From the NCBI RefSeq assembly GCF_001704415.2, contig NC_030814.1, forward strand, positions 72,037,121 to 72,101,120: a stretch of DNA of 64,000 nucleotides, written 5' to 3'. The notes beneath the pieces are model-generated. The model did not search any database and was not told the origin of the DNA. It saw only the letters and a list, made by a program, of their open reading frames with translations. Made by a program: the position numbers and the translations under genes. Below are positions 1 through 10,919 of this stretch, piece by piece. How positions within the stretch are numbered: position 1 is the first letter of the stretch; every line of letters begins with the position of its first letter. Source of the DNA: Capra hircus (taxonomy: Eukaryota; Chordata; Mammalia; Artiodactyla; Bovidae).

Positions 1-40
1 ACCTCCGTGGTCCCGCTACTGGCACAAGGTCCCGACTTAC

Positions 41-160
41 CTGGGTCCTCCGCGGCCTCGTTCTCAGCTCCCACCAGCCCCGACCCCCGCGCCCAGCGAA
101 GACAGAAGACTGCTCCGGAGTTGCGCAGCCCCCGGCCGCAGAGCCAGGAATGCACCCGAG
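41..160 (-). other. FGFR4: Putative non-coding first exon of FGFR4 (3' border at a splice donor)
   Basis: On the minus strand a GC-rich stretch ends in GCGGAGGACCCAG followed directly by GTAAG (donor at 36-40), a strong splice-donor context. The human FGFR4 5' untranslated exon, as I remember it, ends very similarly (GCGGAGGAGCCAG). In human, FGFR4 lies just downstream of ZNF346 on the same strand, which fits this position and orientation. FGFR4 encodes a fibroblast growth factor receptor tyrosine kinase. Its coding exons would lie beyond position 1, outside the window. The transcription start, and so the upper limit given here, is a guess. No coding sequence is visible. Confidence 0.45.
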
Positions 161-420
161 ACAGCGGCGTGGCCACGGGTAGCCCAGCGCCCCGCCCACC
201 TCGGGTTTCACCTACTTGGGGCTCCGCCCATCCTGGACCAACTCTGTCCTAACAGTGGGTTGGCGGGGAACGGCCCAGCGCCCCGCCCATCTCGGGTCCC
301 GCCCGGCCGGGACCAGCTCCTGACAGCTGGTGGGTGGTACAGCGTCTCGCTTACCTGGAGACGACTCCTCGAACTCAACTGCGCCTGGTAGCCTAAGGGG
401 TCGGCCCAATGCTGGCTGGC
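160..420 (-). promoter_or_regulatory. FGFR4: GC-box-rich promoter region with an imperfect tandem duplication
   Basis: Several CCCGCCC or CCGCCC boxes lie at about 190-197, 223-229, 281-288 and 298-304, the usual Sp1-type sites of TATA-less promoters. A 25-bp segment at 182-206 recurs at 273-297 with one mismatch, followed by a weaker second homology (229-266 against 304-337). A promoter module of about 91 bp therefore appears duplicated. A second donor-like site (CAG/GTAAG on the minus strand, 350-354) could end an alternative upstream first exon. Assignment to FGFR4 is by synteny. Confidence 0.4.
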
Positions 421-634
421 GCATCCCTTCAGAGTCTGCCCCTTTTGCCTCACCTGGGCCAGGCTTCCAAGTTCTTGACCATCACTCCGTTCCTTGGTTC
501 TTACACCTCAGGGAACAAGACTCAGCAGTTCAGACCTTTCACCTCCGCAGAGCTTGGCTTACCCTGGCTCCTCTGTCTTCTGTACAATCATCATAGTCTC
601 TGCCCTAACCTTCATCCTTCTCTGCACAATCTTT

Positions 635-842
635 AAAGTGAAAGTGAAGTCGCTCAGTCGTGTCCGAGTCTTTGCGACCCCATTGACTGTAGCCCACCAG
701 GCTCCTCAATCCATGGAATTTTCAAGGCAAGAGTACTGGAGTGGGTTGCCATTTCCTTCTCCAGGGGATCTTCCCGACCCAGGGATTGAACCAGGGTCTC
801 CCGCATTGTGGGTAGACACTTTACCGTCTGAGCCACCAGGGA
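635..842 (-). mobile_element. Bov-tA SINE
   Basis: Read on the minus strand this starts with the tRNA-Glu-derived head (TTCCCTGGTGGCTCAGA-like, end near 842) and runs into the Bov-A body, ending near the CTTCACTTTCACTTT tail at 635-655. Typical ruminant SINE. Confidence 0.9.
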
Positions 843-1044
843 ATCAACCACAACCATCTGTTTAAAACTTTTCAATAGCTTTCTGTAGAGATTATTGGCC
901 TGACCTGGCCCCACCCACACCTCCAGAGGAAGCCTTCCTTACTTCTTCCCTGCTCCCACCCCACCACTGGACCGTGCACAAATGGTACTGCTTCCTGAAA
1001 CAATCTTTCTGCTCTAGGTCTGATTTGCCGTTTAGTCATTAAGT

Positions 1045-1725
1045 CACAAACTTGGCTTAAAACTCAACATCCATAAAACAAAGATCACAGTATCTGGTCC
1101 CATCACTTCATGACATATAGATGGGGAAACAATGGAAACAATGACAGACTTTACTTTCTTGGGCTCTAAAATCATTGAGGATGGTGACTGCAGCCATGAA
1201 ATTAAAAGATGCTTCCTCCTTGGAAGAAAAGCTATGACAAATCCAGACAGAGTATTAAAAAGCAGAGACATTAGTTTGTCTACAAAGGTCCGTATAGTCA
1301 AGCTATAGTTTTTCCAGTAGTCATGTATGAATGTGAGTTTGACCGTAAAGAAGGTTGAATGTCAAAGAACTGATGCTTTCAAACTGTGGTGCTGGAGAAG
1401 ACTCTTGAGAGTCCCCTGGACTGCAAAGAGATCAAACCAGTCAATCCTAAAGGAAATCAGTCCTGAATATTCATTGGAAGGGCTGATGCTGAAGCTAAAG
1501 CTTCAATACATTGGCCACTTGATTCCAACTCATTGGAAAAGACCCTGATGCTGGGAAAGATAGAAGGCAGGAGGAGAAGGGGACAATAGAGGATGAGATG
1601 GTTGGATGGCATCACTGACTCTGGACATGAGTTTGAGCAAGCTCCGGGAGGTGGTGAAAGATGGGAAAGCCTGGTGTGCTGCAGTCCATGGAGTCCCAAA
1701 GAGTCGGACACAATTTAGCAACTGA
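1045..1725 (+). mobile_element. BovB LINE, 3' fragment
   Basis: Covers the end of the reverse-transcriptase ORF and the 3' tail: the segment starting GGCTTAAAACTCAACAT, the later GTGGTGCTGGAGAAGACTC block, and the tail ending in GTCGGACACAATTTAGCAAC. The frame is broken many times. It is diverged more than the copies at 59-62.5 kb, so it is an older insertion. The element is 5'-truncated, as usual. Confidence 0.9.
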
Positions 1726-1729
1726 ACAA

Positions 1730-1925
1730 ACCAAGCAAAAAGTCACTCAGTCATGTGCGACTCTGCGACTGCATGGACTGAAGCCCACCGGGCTCCTCTG
1801 TCCATGCAAATTCCCGGGTAAGAATACTGGAGTGGGTTGCCATTTCCTTTTCCAGGGTATCTTCCCAATCCAGAGATCAAACCATGCCTCCTATTGGCAG
1901 GCGTATTCTTTACATCTCAGCTCAC
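1730..1925 (-). mobile_element. Bov-tA SINE
   Basis: Bov-A body (CAGTCATGTGCGACTCTG, GGAGTGGGTTGCCATTTCC) followed by a decayed tRNA head. It abuts the BovB tail that ends near 1725. Confidence 0.8.
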
Positions 1926-2114
1926 GTCCCCAGAAAAGCCCTCTGAACTTGCCAGGTTCTTCCATGTCTTTTCTCCTGTGAGCATGGGAAAGAAGCAGGT
2001 AGTGAAGTGATTTAGAGCACAGACTGCAGAACTCAAATTTAGCACCATGACACATGGCCTTACCAAGTTACTCCATCCCTGTGTCTACATTTTCTCATCA
2101 GTAAACCAGGTATG

Positions 2115-3025
2115 ATAGTATCATTCTCAAGAAGTGGTTGCAGAAAGTAGACATGTTCTTCTCACACACAACAGTAGGAATATAAATTCATGGGGTCCCT
2201 GTGGAAAACAGTATGGTGGTTTCTCAAAAAATGAAAAAAAGAACCACCATGTGACCCAGCAATTCCCTTCCTGAGTATATATGGAAAAAAAGAAAACATT
2301 AATTTGAAAAAATACATGCACCCCAATGTTCATAGCAGCATTATTTACAGTTGCCAAGATATGGAAGCAACCTAAGTATCCATCAACAGATAAATGAATG
2401 AAGAAGATATTATATATATATATATGAATATATAATGGAATACTACTATATATATAATGGAATACTACTCAGCCATAAAAAGGATAAAACTTTGCCATTT
2501 GCAACAACATGAATGGACTTGGAGGGTATTAAGTGAAATAAGTCAGAGAGAAACAGACAAATAATGTATGATATTACTTATATGTGGAATCTAAAAGGTA
2601 AAACAATCTAATGAATATAACAAAATGAAACAGACTCACAGATAAAGAGGACAAACTAGTGGTTACCTGTGGGGAGAGGGAAGTAGGGAGGGACAGAATG
2701 GAGGGGATTAAGAAGTATAAACTAATATGTATAACAAGGATAGATTGTACAACAGAGGGTGTGTAGTCAATAAGTAAGTTAAGTTAGCAAGTTAAGTCGC
2801 TCAGTTGTGTCCGACTCTTTGCGACCCCATGGACTGTAGCCCACCAGGCTCCTCTGTCCATGGGATTCTCCAGGCAAGAATACTGGAGTGGGTTGCCATT
2901 TCCTGCTATTTCACAATAATTATAAATGGAGTACAACCTTTAAAAATTGAGAATCATTTTGTTGCATGCCTATAACTTAGAACAATTGTATAGCAACTAT
3001 ACCTCGATAAGAAGGAAAAATAAGT
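2115..3025 (+). mobile_element. L1 LINE 3' end, with a nested Bov-A at 2773-2908
   Basis: Matches the end of L1 ORF2 and the 3' UTR (GACCCAGCAATTCCC, TATGGAAGCAACCTAAGTATCCATC, ACTCAGCCATAAAAAGG). Near 2408-2470 an AT run and a short tandem duplication of TATATAATGGAATACTACT interrupt it. The L1 3' UTR resumes after the SINE at about 2909. Confidence 0.85.
2773..2908 (-). mobile_element. Bov-A SINE monomer nested in L1
   Basis: Single Bov-A unit (GTCGCTCAGTTGTGTCCGAC through GGAGTGGGTTGCCATTTCC) without a recognisable tRNA head, placed inside the L1 3' UTR. Confidence 0.85.
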
Positions 3026-3049
3026 AGACATATTGTGTGTAAGCCTTCA

Positions 3050-3245
3050 GAGTGCTGGTGCTGCTGCTCCTCAGTCGAGTCTGACTCTTTGTGACCACAG
3101 CCCGCCAGGTTGCCCTGTCCAAGGGGATATTGGAGTGGATTACCACGCCCTCTTCCAGGGGATCTTGCAGGCTCAGGGATTGAGCCTGTGTCTCCTGCAT
3201 CTCCTGCACTGTGCGCAAATTCTTTACCGCTGAACCCAAGCCTTC
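3050..3245 (-). mobile_element. Bov-tA-type SINE, diverged
   Basis: Contains CAGTCGAGTCTGACTCTTTG and a decayed tRNA head (GGGATTGAGCCTGTGTCTCC) ending in TTTACCGCTGAAC. Confidence 0.75.
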
Positions 3246-3743
3246 AGAATGCTGCCTGACATATAGCACTAGCTTTATCATGTAAGCTGTGATTATTTAG
3301 GACTTGTTATTCCCTCACTACATGTTCAAAAAATATAACAGCTAATTCTGTAAACAGAAGGCAGGAACGGCCCATAGGCCATACCATTATATCTCAGTTG
3401 CCTGGTACACAATAGGTGGACTCTGAATAGCTCCACCATGTCCTTTCTGGCTCAGGTCTGCCTCAACTGGGAGCACTTCTCTTGAAAATATGGTGTCATA
3501 CGTCTGCTGACCTTTGATTTCTATCCAGTCTTCACCTTAAGTCCAAGCCCTGTGCTCCTCTTAAGATTTCTGCAGGAGAAAGGAACCCCTGCAGTGGAGG
3601 CTCAGTCTCGCCTCCCAGTCAGCCCCCAGGCTGGTGGAGACCCTGCCCTTGAGAAGTAGCTTCCTTTCTCTTTGTTATGCAGAGGAGTCCAGCTTTCTCC
3701 ACCCTGACTCCCAAAGAACTAGAGGCTTTTCCTTTGCATAACT

Positions 3744-3963
3744 AAAGTGAAAGAAAGTGAAGTTGCTCAGTCATATCCGACTCTTTGTGACCTCATGGAC
3801 TGTAGCCTACCAGGCTCCTCTCTGTCCATGGGATTTTCCAGGCAAGAGTACTGGAGTGGGGTGCCGTTTCCTTCTCCAGGGGATCTTCCCGACCCAGGGA
3901 TTGATCCCAGGTCTCCTGCATTGTAGGCAGACGTTTTACCATCTGAGCCACCAGGGAAGTCCT
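3744..3963 (-). mobile_element. Bov-tA SINE
   Basis: Complete Bov-A body plus tRNA head; the minus-strand start is at CCACCAGGGAAGTCC (about 3949-3963). Confidence 0.9.
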
Positions 3964-4060
3964 AAAAGGCCATCAAAGTGATTTTTCCCTTTTCCCTCTC
4001 AAACAAAAGAAGGGTCTCTTCCCAAAGATAAATCAGAAAATAGTTGGTTATCTTTTAAAA

Positions 4061-4214
4061 AAAATTTTTTTATTTTAAATTGGAACATAGTTGATTAACA
4101 ATGTTGTGTTAGTTTCAGGTGCATACCAAAGTGATTCAGTTATATGTGTACAGTATTCTCTTTTTTCAAATTCTTTTTCCATTCAGGTTATTACAGAATA
4201 TTGAGCAGAGTTCC
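4061..4214 (-). mobile_element. 5'-truncated L1 insertion with a long target-site duplication
   Basis: A 154-bp minus-oriented L1 3' tail (poly-T at its left edge on this strand, then GTTGATTAACAATGTTGTGT). It is flanked by a 27-bp direct repeat at 4034-4060 and 4215-4241 with one mismatch. That gives exact borders and shows target-primed reverse transcription with severe 5' truncation. Confidence 0.85.
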
Positions 4215-4241
4215 CAGAAAATAGTTGGTTAGCTTTTAAAA

Positions 4242-5140
4242 ACTGTTTGTCCTGATTCCCCCATGAGGGTCCTTCTTCGTGGAGTACCCTGGAAAGATGA
4301 GGTTCCGAAGCAAATGGGAGCCTCCCGCCCAGAAAGGGCCTCAGACCTCCCGGATTCAGCTCCCCACCACTGGTCCTCTGCTGGCTCCTCTGTGAATGTG
4401 GTTGGTGGTGGGGCGGGGGGGAGTGGGGTGAGCTGCCAGCAGGAGTTGGACCCCACATAGCTTTCATTCAACTTCCAGGCACTTTCCCGGTTTACCTGAG
4501 CCAAAAGCAGAATAAGGCTTTCATAGTCCAGGTTGTGCAACCTCCCTGTCCCCCGAGATGCCCAAGCCCTTGAGCCTAACAACCCGCCCCCACTCCCTGC
4601 CTCGGCACACGTGCGTCCAGCCCTCCTCCCACACTCACAGCTTCTCACGCTGAGCCTGTGCAGAGTTTGACACTCTCTCACAAGGTCTCTCATTCATTCA
4701 CTCACTCACCAAGCGTGTATGGAAGGTTCATTATGTAGCATATACTGTCCTAAGTCCTGGGGTTAAAGCTGCTGACACAGTAATAGGGAAAGATAGATAA
4801 GTACACAGAGCGCAGCAGGAGACATGCGGGGGGAGTCTGGGAGAGGCGCCCAAGCCTGTCTTCCCTTCACGGTCTCGCTCTGTTGCTAACAATCTTTCAC
4901 CAGTCACATCTGCAACCTTCCTCAAAGATGGTCAAACATGCATGGACAAACACACACACACACCCCACTCCTAACAGCGGCTCAGGAGCCTGCCATCCTG
5001 TGAGTTTGTCTTTAGTTGTCTCAGCCTCAATTTCTTTAGCCCCAGAATGGGTTCACCCTACTTCCTTTGCCTCAGGGGTGTTGGAGGAATTGAATGAGTT
5101 AGGAGAATGGGTTTTACCAGAACAGAAAGTCGAGAAGAAG
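4242..5140. other. Intergenic stretch without recognised genes
   Basis: Moderately GC-rich. It contains open frames up to about 154 codons but no domain, start context or splice pattern supports coding. A short CA run lies near 4950-4967. Confidence 0.4.
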
Positions 5141-5144
5141 AATT

Positions 5145-5345
5145 CCTCATGTTGACTGAGTTTCCACTGTATGCCAGGCACCGGGCTAGGCTAAGGTATT
5201 ATCCATCCATTATATCCTTTGATCCTTCCCTCCAGCCAAATGGGGGAGGAGTCCTTAGCTCCTTTTTGCTGGTGACAGAGCAGGCACTCAGGCAGACAGA
5301 ATGACTTGTCCAAAGTCACATAGCAAGTGAACTTGAATGGAAGTG
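5145..5345 (-). mobile_element. MIR SINE
   Basis: Antisense MIR core: CACTGTATGCCAGGCACCGG, then CTTGTCCAAAGTCACATAGC. Old mammalian tRNA-derived SINE. Confidence 0.8.
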
Positions 5346-5349
5346 AGCC

Positions 5350-6055
5350 GTGAACCCTACTCTCTTGGGCCAAAAAGGGGAGGGAGAGCTCAGGGTGACT
5401 GTCTACAGAGCTGGGATGGTTGGTGCTAATACATCAGCCCACTGCCTGTCTGCATTTCTCTCTCTCTGTGGCCTGGAAAAGTGGCGATTCACCTAAGGTG
5501 AGTATGTATGGGAGCTGGGGCTGGGCATTGCTCTCTCTGCCCATTTGGCCAGGATTGATGGGCTACCTATGAAGTGCCAGGCCCAAGGCAGGGGTTGGCA
5601 GGCTCTGGGATCCTGGATTGCAAGGCTGGGCCAAGAGGGACTCCTGAGGCCAGGCCCCACCCCCCACCTGCCTGGGAGCAGAGTTAGGGGGAGGGGGTAG
5701 ACATTGCCTGGTGCCGACCATGTTGTTCTTGGATGGCAGCCGGGCCTGGGGAACACTGGGGCTCTTGTGCAGAAGGGCTGCCGTAAGCCCCTGCCCAGGC
5801 CCCACTCCAGCACAGGCCTGGCCCCATCCTCTGACCCAGTCTTGTGCTTTCTGCTCTTCTTTCCTTCATTTTTTTCTTTTAAAACAATTTTTATTTTGAA
5901 GAAGTTTTAGAATAAGGAAAAAGTACCCAGGGTAATAGATTTACAGTTGTTACTCAGAATTGACAGTTAGTATCACTTTACCATTTTTTCCCAGACCTTT
6001 TCTCTTCTGGTTTCCCCATAGGCTCTGGGGAGGTCTGGCTTGGCTTGCAAAATGG
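5350..6055. other. Intergenic, mostly unrecognised
   Basis: No gene signature. The AT-rich part at 5868-6000 (TTTTATTTTGAAGAAGTTTTAG and on) may be a short antisense L1 3' remnant; the rest is unassigned. Confidence 0.35.
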
Positions 6056-6074
6056 AGGTGACACTGACAGCTAT

Positions 6075-6300
6075 TGAGTGGTGAAAGGCTGAGTGTTAGA
6101 GTCAGACAGATCAGTTATTTGAATGCTGAAAGCTTTGTGACCTTAGATAAGTCACTTAAGTTAAGCCTCAGTTTCATTTTCCACAAAATGGGAACAACAA
6201 CTCTTCTGTGAGGGCTCAATGTGATAATGATGTATCTAAAATATGATGCACACAGCTCATGTTCAGGAAAGAATAGCCAATACTAATACTCACAACTATG
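6075..6300 (+). mobile_element. MIR SINE
   Basis: Sense MIR: TGTGACCTTAGATAAGTCAC, CCTCAGTTTCATTTTCCAC, then an AATGGG block. Confidence 0.8.
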
Positions 6301-7119
6301 GGCCTAGGTAGGACCTGGTCCAAGGTATGGGGAATATACTCCTGAGACCAGAAGGGAGGGACTATGAGGGTCTTCTCTCCTCCAGTCCTCATATCTCCTC
6401 ATAAGCTACCCATTGGGCACATCTACATCCAGTTTCTACTCTGGGGACAACAAAGCCAGGAATTACAGGCTGCCCAGGACCTTGGTAGCAGAGGCAGGGA
6501 GCCTGGTGCTGATGTTGGTAGCCTGGGAGAGTTCTCAGGGAGGCCCCCTGAACCTAGAATGATGGATAAGAATGGACTACGAGGGATATGAGGGTCTCTC
6601 TGGGTCAATCCTGCTGCCTCCCAGAGTCTCAGCAGCATTCTTGGTCCCCTCAGGCCTGGTCTCAGATACTGTTAGCCCGTGACCTGGCATATTAGGACCA
6701 GAGGTGTCTGGGGCTTTTGTGGTTTTCCAGCCTCAGGCCTCCCTTAGCCCTAAGTCTGGAGGTAGGTGAAGGTCATCTTGAAGTCATCAGGATTGTGGTT
6801 TCTTCTGGTTGCTAGACTTTTACCTCATTGTTGCAAAATAGTAGCTTCAACTCCTGCCATCACATCTGTGTTCAGGCAGGAAGAAGGAAGAAGCCACAAA
6901 GAGCTGAATATGTACCCAGCAACTTCTGATTTTATTTCTTTGACCAAACTGTGACACATGGCCATGGCTAGCTGCAAAGGAGGCTGGGAAGTACATATAT
7001 TAATTCTGGTGGACACATTGTCTTCCCTAACAAAACCTGGATCCATTAAAAAGAAGGGGTGGCTGAGCATTAAGCAAATGCCTAATGGTGATACAGTCTC
7101 TGTATCACCAGTCTCATTG
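6301..7119. other. Intergenic, nothing recognised
   Basis: No coding, RNA or clear repeat signature was seen in this stretch. Confidence 0.35.
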
Positions 7120-7520
7120 GCCCTGCGGTGACTTGTTTAAAACACAAATCTAACCCAGTCACTCCTCAGCTTCAACTACTCTCTCCCTACCACCCACTGG
7201 TATCCCAGCTCTTTAGCCTAGCACTCAGGACCCTTCCAGACTGGTGTCTACCGCCCTCTCTTGTCCAATTTCCCCTCTCTGATTTCCAGCTGCACTGAAC
7301 TCCCTACTGAACAGACTTGATTTTTCACATCTGATGCCTTTGTACTTGCTGTTCTTCTTGTTGGGATTATCCTTCCTTCCTGTCCCTTCTTCCCTCTCTC
7401 CCTCCAGTTATCCCACCAGATGCCTGCCATTTGGGTTTCTGGATTCCTTTCAAGCATTCCATCTTCTCTGAGACCCTTCCTGACCACCATGATCTGGACA
7501 TTTAAATCCTTTCCCTCTCT
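7120..7520 (+). mobile_element. L2 LINE 3' fragment
   Basis: L2-type sequence: GCCTTTGTACTTGCTGTTC, ATCTTCTCTGAGACCCTTCC and the upstream AACCCAGTCACTCCTCAGC block. Confidence 0.75.
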
Positions 7521-7744
7521 GTGGAAACAGGACCATCTTCTCTGAGGTCCTGGCCCTCATACTCTGAATTCATGCGAGGTTTGGGTAGGGCCAACACTTC
7601 CCCCTGGTCCTGTGGTGGGCATGTGTCCCTTCACCTGGACAATGAAGATATTCCATCTTCAGCTGATTATGACCAGTTTAGGGATGAGCATACGGCTCTA
7701 GCTGGGCCAGTGAGAGGCTGTCTCGGCCTTTTATTGGAACTAAT

Positions 7745-7980
7745 GGGAAGCTAACACTCTCCGAGGTTTCTGAGGCATGAATATGGAAGTCTAGAGCTGC
7801 TTGAGTAAATCTGCCTGTGAGTGAAGCCAACACAGGAAACAAGAGGGCCAAGAGATTGAGCATACTTGGATCCAGCCATGCCTGCAGCCATTACCTCTTC
7901 GAACCTTCCATTTATGTGAGCCAAATACTTTTTTCCTTAAGTTAATTTGACTTTTGTTTTCCCCCAAACTCTTTATACAT
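7745..7980 (+). mobile_element. Ancient mammalian interspersed repeat, class unresolved
   Basis: The GTGAAGCCAACACAGGAAAC and GGATCCAGCCATGCCTG blocks recur in an old mammalian repeat. I recognise the sequence but not the family name with certainty. Confidence 0.45.
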
Positions 7981-7984
7981 AAAA

Positions 7985-8163
7985 GGCTCTTAATAAATAT
8001 CTTCCCCAGGAGAAATTATTCCTCCCTCCTTTGTGTCCCCACCACCCTCTGTTGGCTCTTAGATCATACTGTTCATCTGTTCACATGTCAGCAATTCATC
8101 ATGTCTCTGCTTCCATTTAAAACCATTCAGTGGCTTCCCATTGCTTTTAGAATAAAGACCTGT
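7985..8163 (+). mobile_element. L2 LINE fragment
   Basis: The ATTCAGTGGCTTCCCATTGC and AGAATAAAGACC blocks are L2-type. Confidence 0.55.
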
Positions 8164-8522
8164 ATTAGTTATCTATGACTGTATAACAAATTACCCCCAA
8201 ACTTAATGGCTTAAAATAACAAACATTTGGCTGGCTGTTGACAGGAGCCCTTCACTTCTCTCCACACAAGCCTTTCCACCGGGCTGCTTGAGTGTCCTCA
8301 GGACATGTTAGCTGGTTTCCTTCATAGCTGGTGATCCAAGAAAGACTGACTGCATGTCTTTTATGATTTACTCGAGAATCATACTCGGTCATTTCTACAT
8401 GATTCTAGTTGTCTAGAACTGAATCACTCTGTAGAGGCCACTCAAGGTAGGGGGTGGGGTAGGGGAGAGGAAATTAAAACTTGACTTCCTGAAGAGAGGA
8501 ATAGTTTAAAACATGCATGGCC
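8164..8522 (-). mobile_element. Ancient repeat of LTR or MER type
   Basis: Begins TATTAGTTATCTATGACTGT and contains GGCTGCTTGAGTGTCCTCAG and ATAGTTTAAAACATGCATGG, a known medium-reiteration mammalian repeat with internal deletions. Orientation and exact family are uncertain. Confidence 0.5.
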
Positions 8523-9079
8523 ATTTAAGACCACTATAAGATTATAATAAAACCACTATAAGACCAGATCCTACTCTGGTGTTTGTTGTCTGAACCCTTT
8601 TCTAAGGTTGGGAAGTGCCCCCATTTTCTGCCAAAAATGTTAGCTGCTCTCCAGGTTTCTCTTCCAGCTAAGGCCCATGCTCTTCCAGTTACACCCATCT
8701 CCTCCAGAGAGCCAGTGATGCCCACAAGTTGGGCTGGGGAGGCCCAGGAGCAGTTTTCTCTGGTGGGGGCTGTGGTGACAAGACTGAGGTCACGGGCACA
8801 GCGTCAGGACTGCCTGGGCTGCTGGCACAGGCAGCAGCAGCATCCAGAGCTTAGCGTAGGCGAGGACAGTGGTGTCTTTTCTGTGCCTGTTTTGTGATGT
8901 GATAGGGGTTATACACCTCAAGCCCAGCTCTTTAGCACTCTTAGTAGTTTCTTGAATTTGAGCTAGCTGGAATTTATTTCTGCTGCCTTCTGCTGAAAAT
9001 CTTGATTCACCCCGAGGGACTTGGCCCTGCTAGTCTCTCCCCTTACATGGTGACATATTTTCCCTCCTTCAAGATAACA
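8523..9079. other. Intergenic, nothing recognised
   Basis: Contains a 104-codon open frame from 8583 but no recognisable domain or conserved splice structure. Confidence 0.35.
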
Positions 9080-9420
9080 AGCATCTGCTTGCCTCAAGGC
9101 CTTGGCACACACTGTTCCCTCTGCCTGGAATATCCCCTCCCCCTCCCCTGCACCTGTTACCCATCACCCCAGCCTAGTTCCTATCCAACCTCCCAGTCTT
9201 AGCTTGAAGCTCACTTCCTCAGGGAGACCCTTCCTGCCCCTCCCCCGGCCTGGGCTCAGTCCCCCAGTTATATGCTCTAGCTGCAGTTGTTTTCCTTCCC
9301 AGCACTTTATCACAATTGTAATGAGTAACTTGTACCCACTGGGTCCTCTGGGACAGAGATCGTGTTTCATTCCAGGATCCTAGCATACAGGAGGCCCTGA
9401 GGAAAAATAAATTCACTGTC
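9080..9420 (+). mobile_element. L2 LINE 3' end
   Basis: CACTGTTCCCTCTGCCTGG, CTCAGGGAGACCCTTCCTG and CCCAGCACTTTATCAC are typical L2 blocks in sense orientation. Confidence 0.8.
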
Positions 9421-9540
9421 CCACATGCTCCAGGGAGCTCTCTCCTACCCTAACAGTCCTCTGCCAGCAACTGCTCAGCTCCTAGCCAACTCCCTGCCCC
9501 TCAGGTGCAAGTAACAGATTTCCCAACTCTAATCAGTTTT

Positions 9541-9716
9541 AAGATTGAAGGTGGGAGGAGAAGGGGAGGACAGAGGATGAGATGGTTGGATGGCATCACC
9601 AACTCAGTGAATATGAGTTTGCATAAGCTCTGGGAGTTGGTGACGGAGAGGGAAGCCTGGCACGCTGCAGTCCATGGGATCGCAGAGTCGGACATGACTG
9701 AGCGGCTGAACTGAAT
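9541..9716 (+). mobile_element. BovB 3' tail (ART2-like)
   Basis: Contains GGAGGAGAAGGGGAGGACAG, GGTTGGATGGCATCACC and GTCGGACATGACTGAGCGG followed by CTGAACTGAA. Only about the last 175 bp of BovB is present. Confidence 0.9.
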
Positions 9717-10021
9717 CGGCTTATACAAAATAGTGGATTGATTGGCCTTTGCCTTTTAAAGTTCAGGGGCAGACAGTCTCCAGGAACAGCTGGATCACCA
9801 AGGGCTCCTTTCTCTAGCAGATGCTCCCCAAGAAGTAACAAAGAAGGTTACCAACAACTCTGGGCTCAAGACCTTCCCAAAGCTTCTAGCAGAAGCCAGG
9901 AGGGTAGAGTTGGACCCACCCAGACCACAGGAGCTGAGGGTGGGGCTTTTCCAGGAAAATCCTATTATAGGAAGAAGGGTAAATAGATACAAGGAAGCCA
10001 AAACAAGGGATAGATACTGTA

Positions 10022-10325
10022 CTTGGTGATTCTGTGATCCTTTACTGTGCAATGAATCATCCCTAAACATAGTGATTTAAAACATTATTATTCCTTGTGA
10101 TTCTATTGAAGTCGAAGATGTTCTCATCCATGCATGTGGAACTGGCTACTGGCTTCTGTCTCCGTGTGGTCTAGTCCAGACTTCTTTTCAACATGCTGGG
10201 AGTGGAAGCTTCAAGACCTACGCCCTAGCCTTGAATGTTGCACAACGTCACATTCCTACATTCTCTGAGCAAAGCAAGTCTCGAGGTCAGTCTAGATTCA
10301 AGGGATTGTGAAATGGACTTCTTAC
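10022..10325 (-). mobile_element. Ancient repeat similar to the one at 8164-8522
   Basis: The AATCATCCCTAAACATAGTG and TTAAAACATTATTATTC blocks and a late CAAGTCTCGAGGTCAGTCTAG block fit the same old repeat family. Low sequence conservation. Confidence 0.4.
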
Positions 10326-10329
10326 CTTG

Positions 10330-10560
10330 ATGCCTGGGTTTTCCAGGTAGCACTAATGGTAAAGAAGCTGCCTGCGAATGCAGGAGATGTAAGAGACTCA
10401 AGTTCGATCCCTGGGCCAGGAAGATCCCCTAGAGGAGGAGATGGTAACCCACTCAGTATTTTTGCCTGGAGAATCCCATGGACAGAGAAGCCTGCTGGGC
10501 GACAGTCCATTGGCTCACAAAGAGTTGGACACAACTGAAGCAGCTTAGCATGCACGCATG
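10330..10560 (+). mobile_element. Bov-tA SINE
   Basis: tRNA head (GTAAAGAAGCTGCCTGCGAA, GTTCGATCCCTGGGCC) followed by the Bov-A body and a GCATGCACGCATGCATC tail. Confidence 0.9.
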
Positions 10561-10799
10561 CATCTTGATGCCTAGAATGACAAAGTCACTTTGCAAAAGG
10601 GCTCAGACCTAGGAGGCCAAAAATCCTGAGAGGCCATTATTGAAACAATCTACTATAGCCCATAACTTCTATGTCCTTTCACTCTCTTCCCACCCAGCAA
10701 CCTGGTTCCTTTGACCTTGATAATCACTAGAGGCTCTGCTCCTTCAAGAAGTCTTCGTGTAAAATCCCAGCAATGGTCCCTACCAGACCATATTAACTT

Positions 10800-10918
10800 A
10801 CCCATTAATTTACTCATCACAAAGCAGTTATTAAGATAATCACAGTCCTATGCTAAGCACCGGGGACTAAGGGTAATGAATAAGGTCCAGTTCCTGACCT
10901 CAAAGAGTTTCTAGTTTA
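10800..10918. mobile_element. Ancient repeat fragment
   Basis: ATGCTAAGCACCGGGGACTA and CCTGACCTCAAAGAGTTTC resemble an old repeat in the L2/MIR age class. Confidence 0.35.
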
Positions 10919-10919
10919 A

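Noticed and set aside
2400..2470. CRISPR-like or regulatory direct repeats
   Set aside because: Simple AT expansion and short duplication within an L1 3' end; eukaryotic context excludes CRISPR.
4229..4693. 154-codon open frame on the minus strand
   Set aside because: Starts inside an L1 target duplication area and shows no domain; low-complexity composition suggests chance.
10330..10400. tRNA genes suggested by A-box and B-box-like sequences in many places
   Set aside because: All such cases fall in the tRNA-derived heads of Bov-tA or CHR SINEs and lack a closed cloverleaf.
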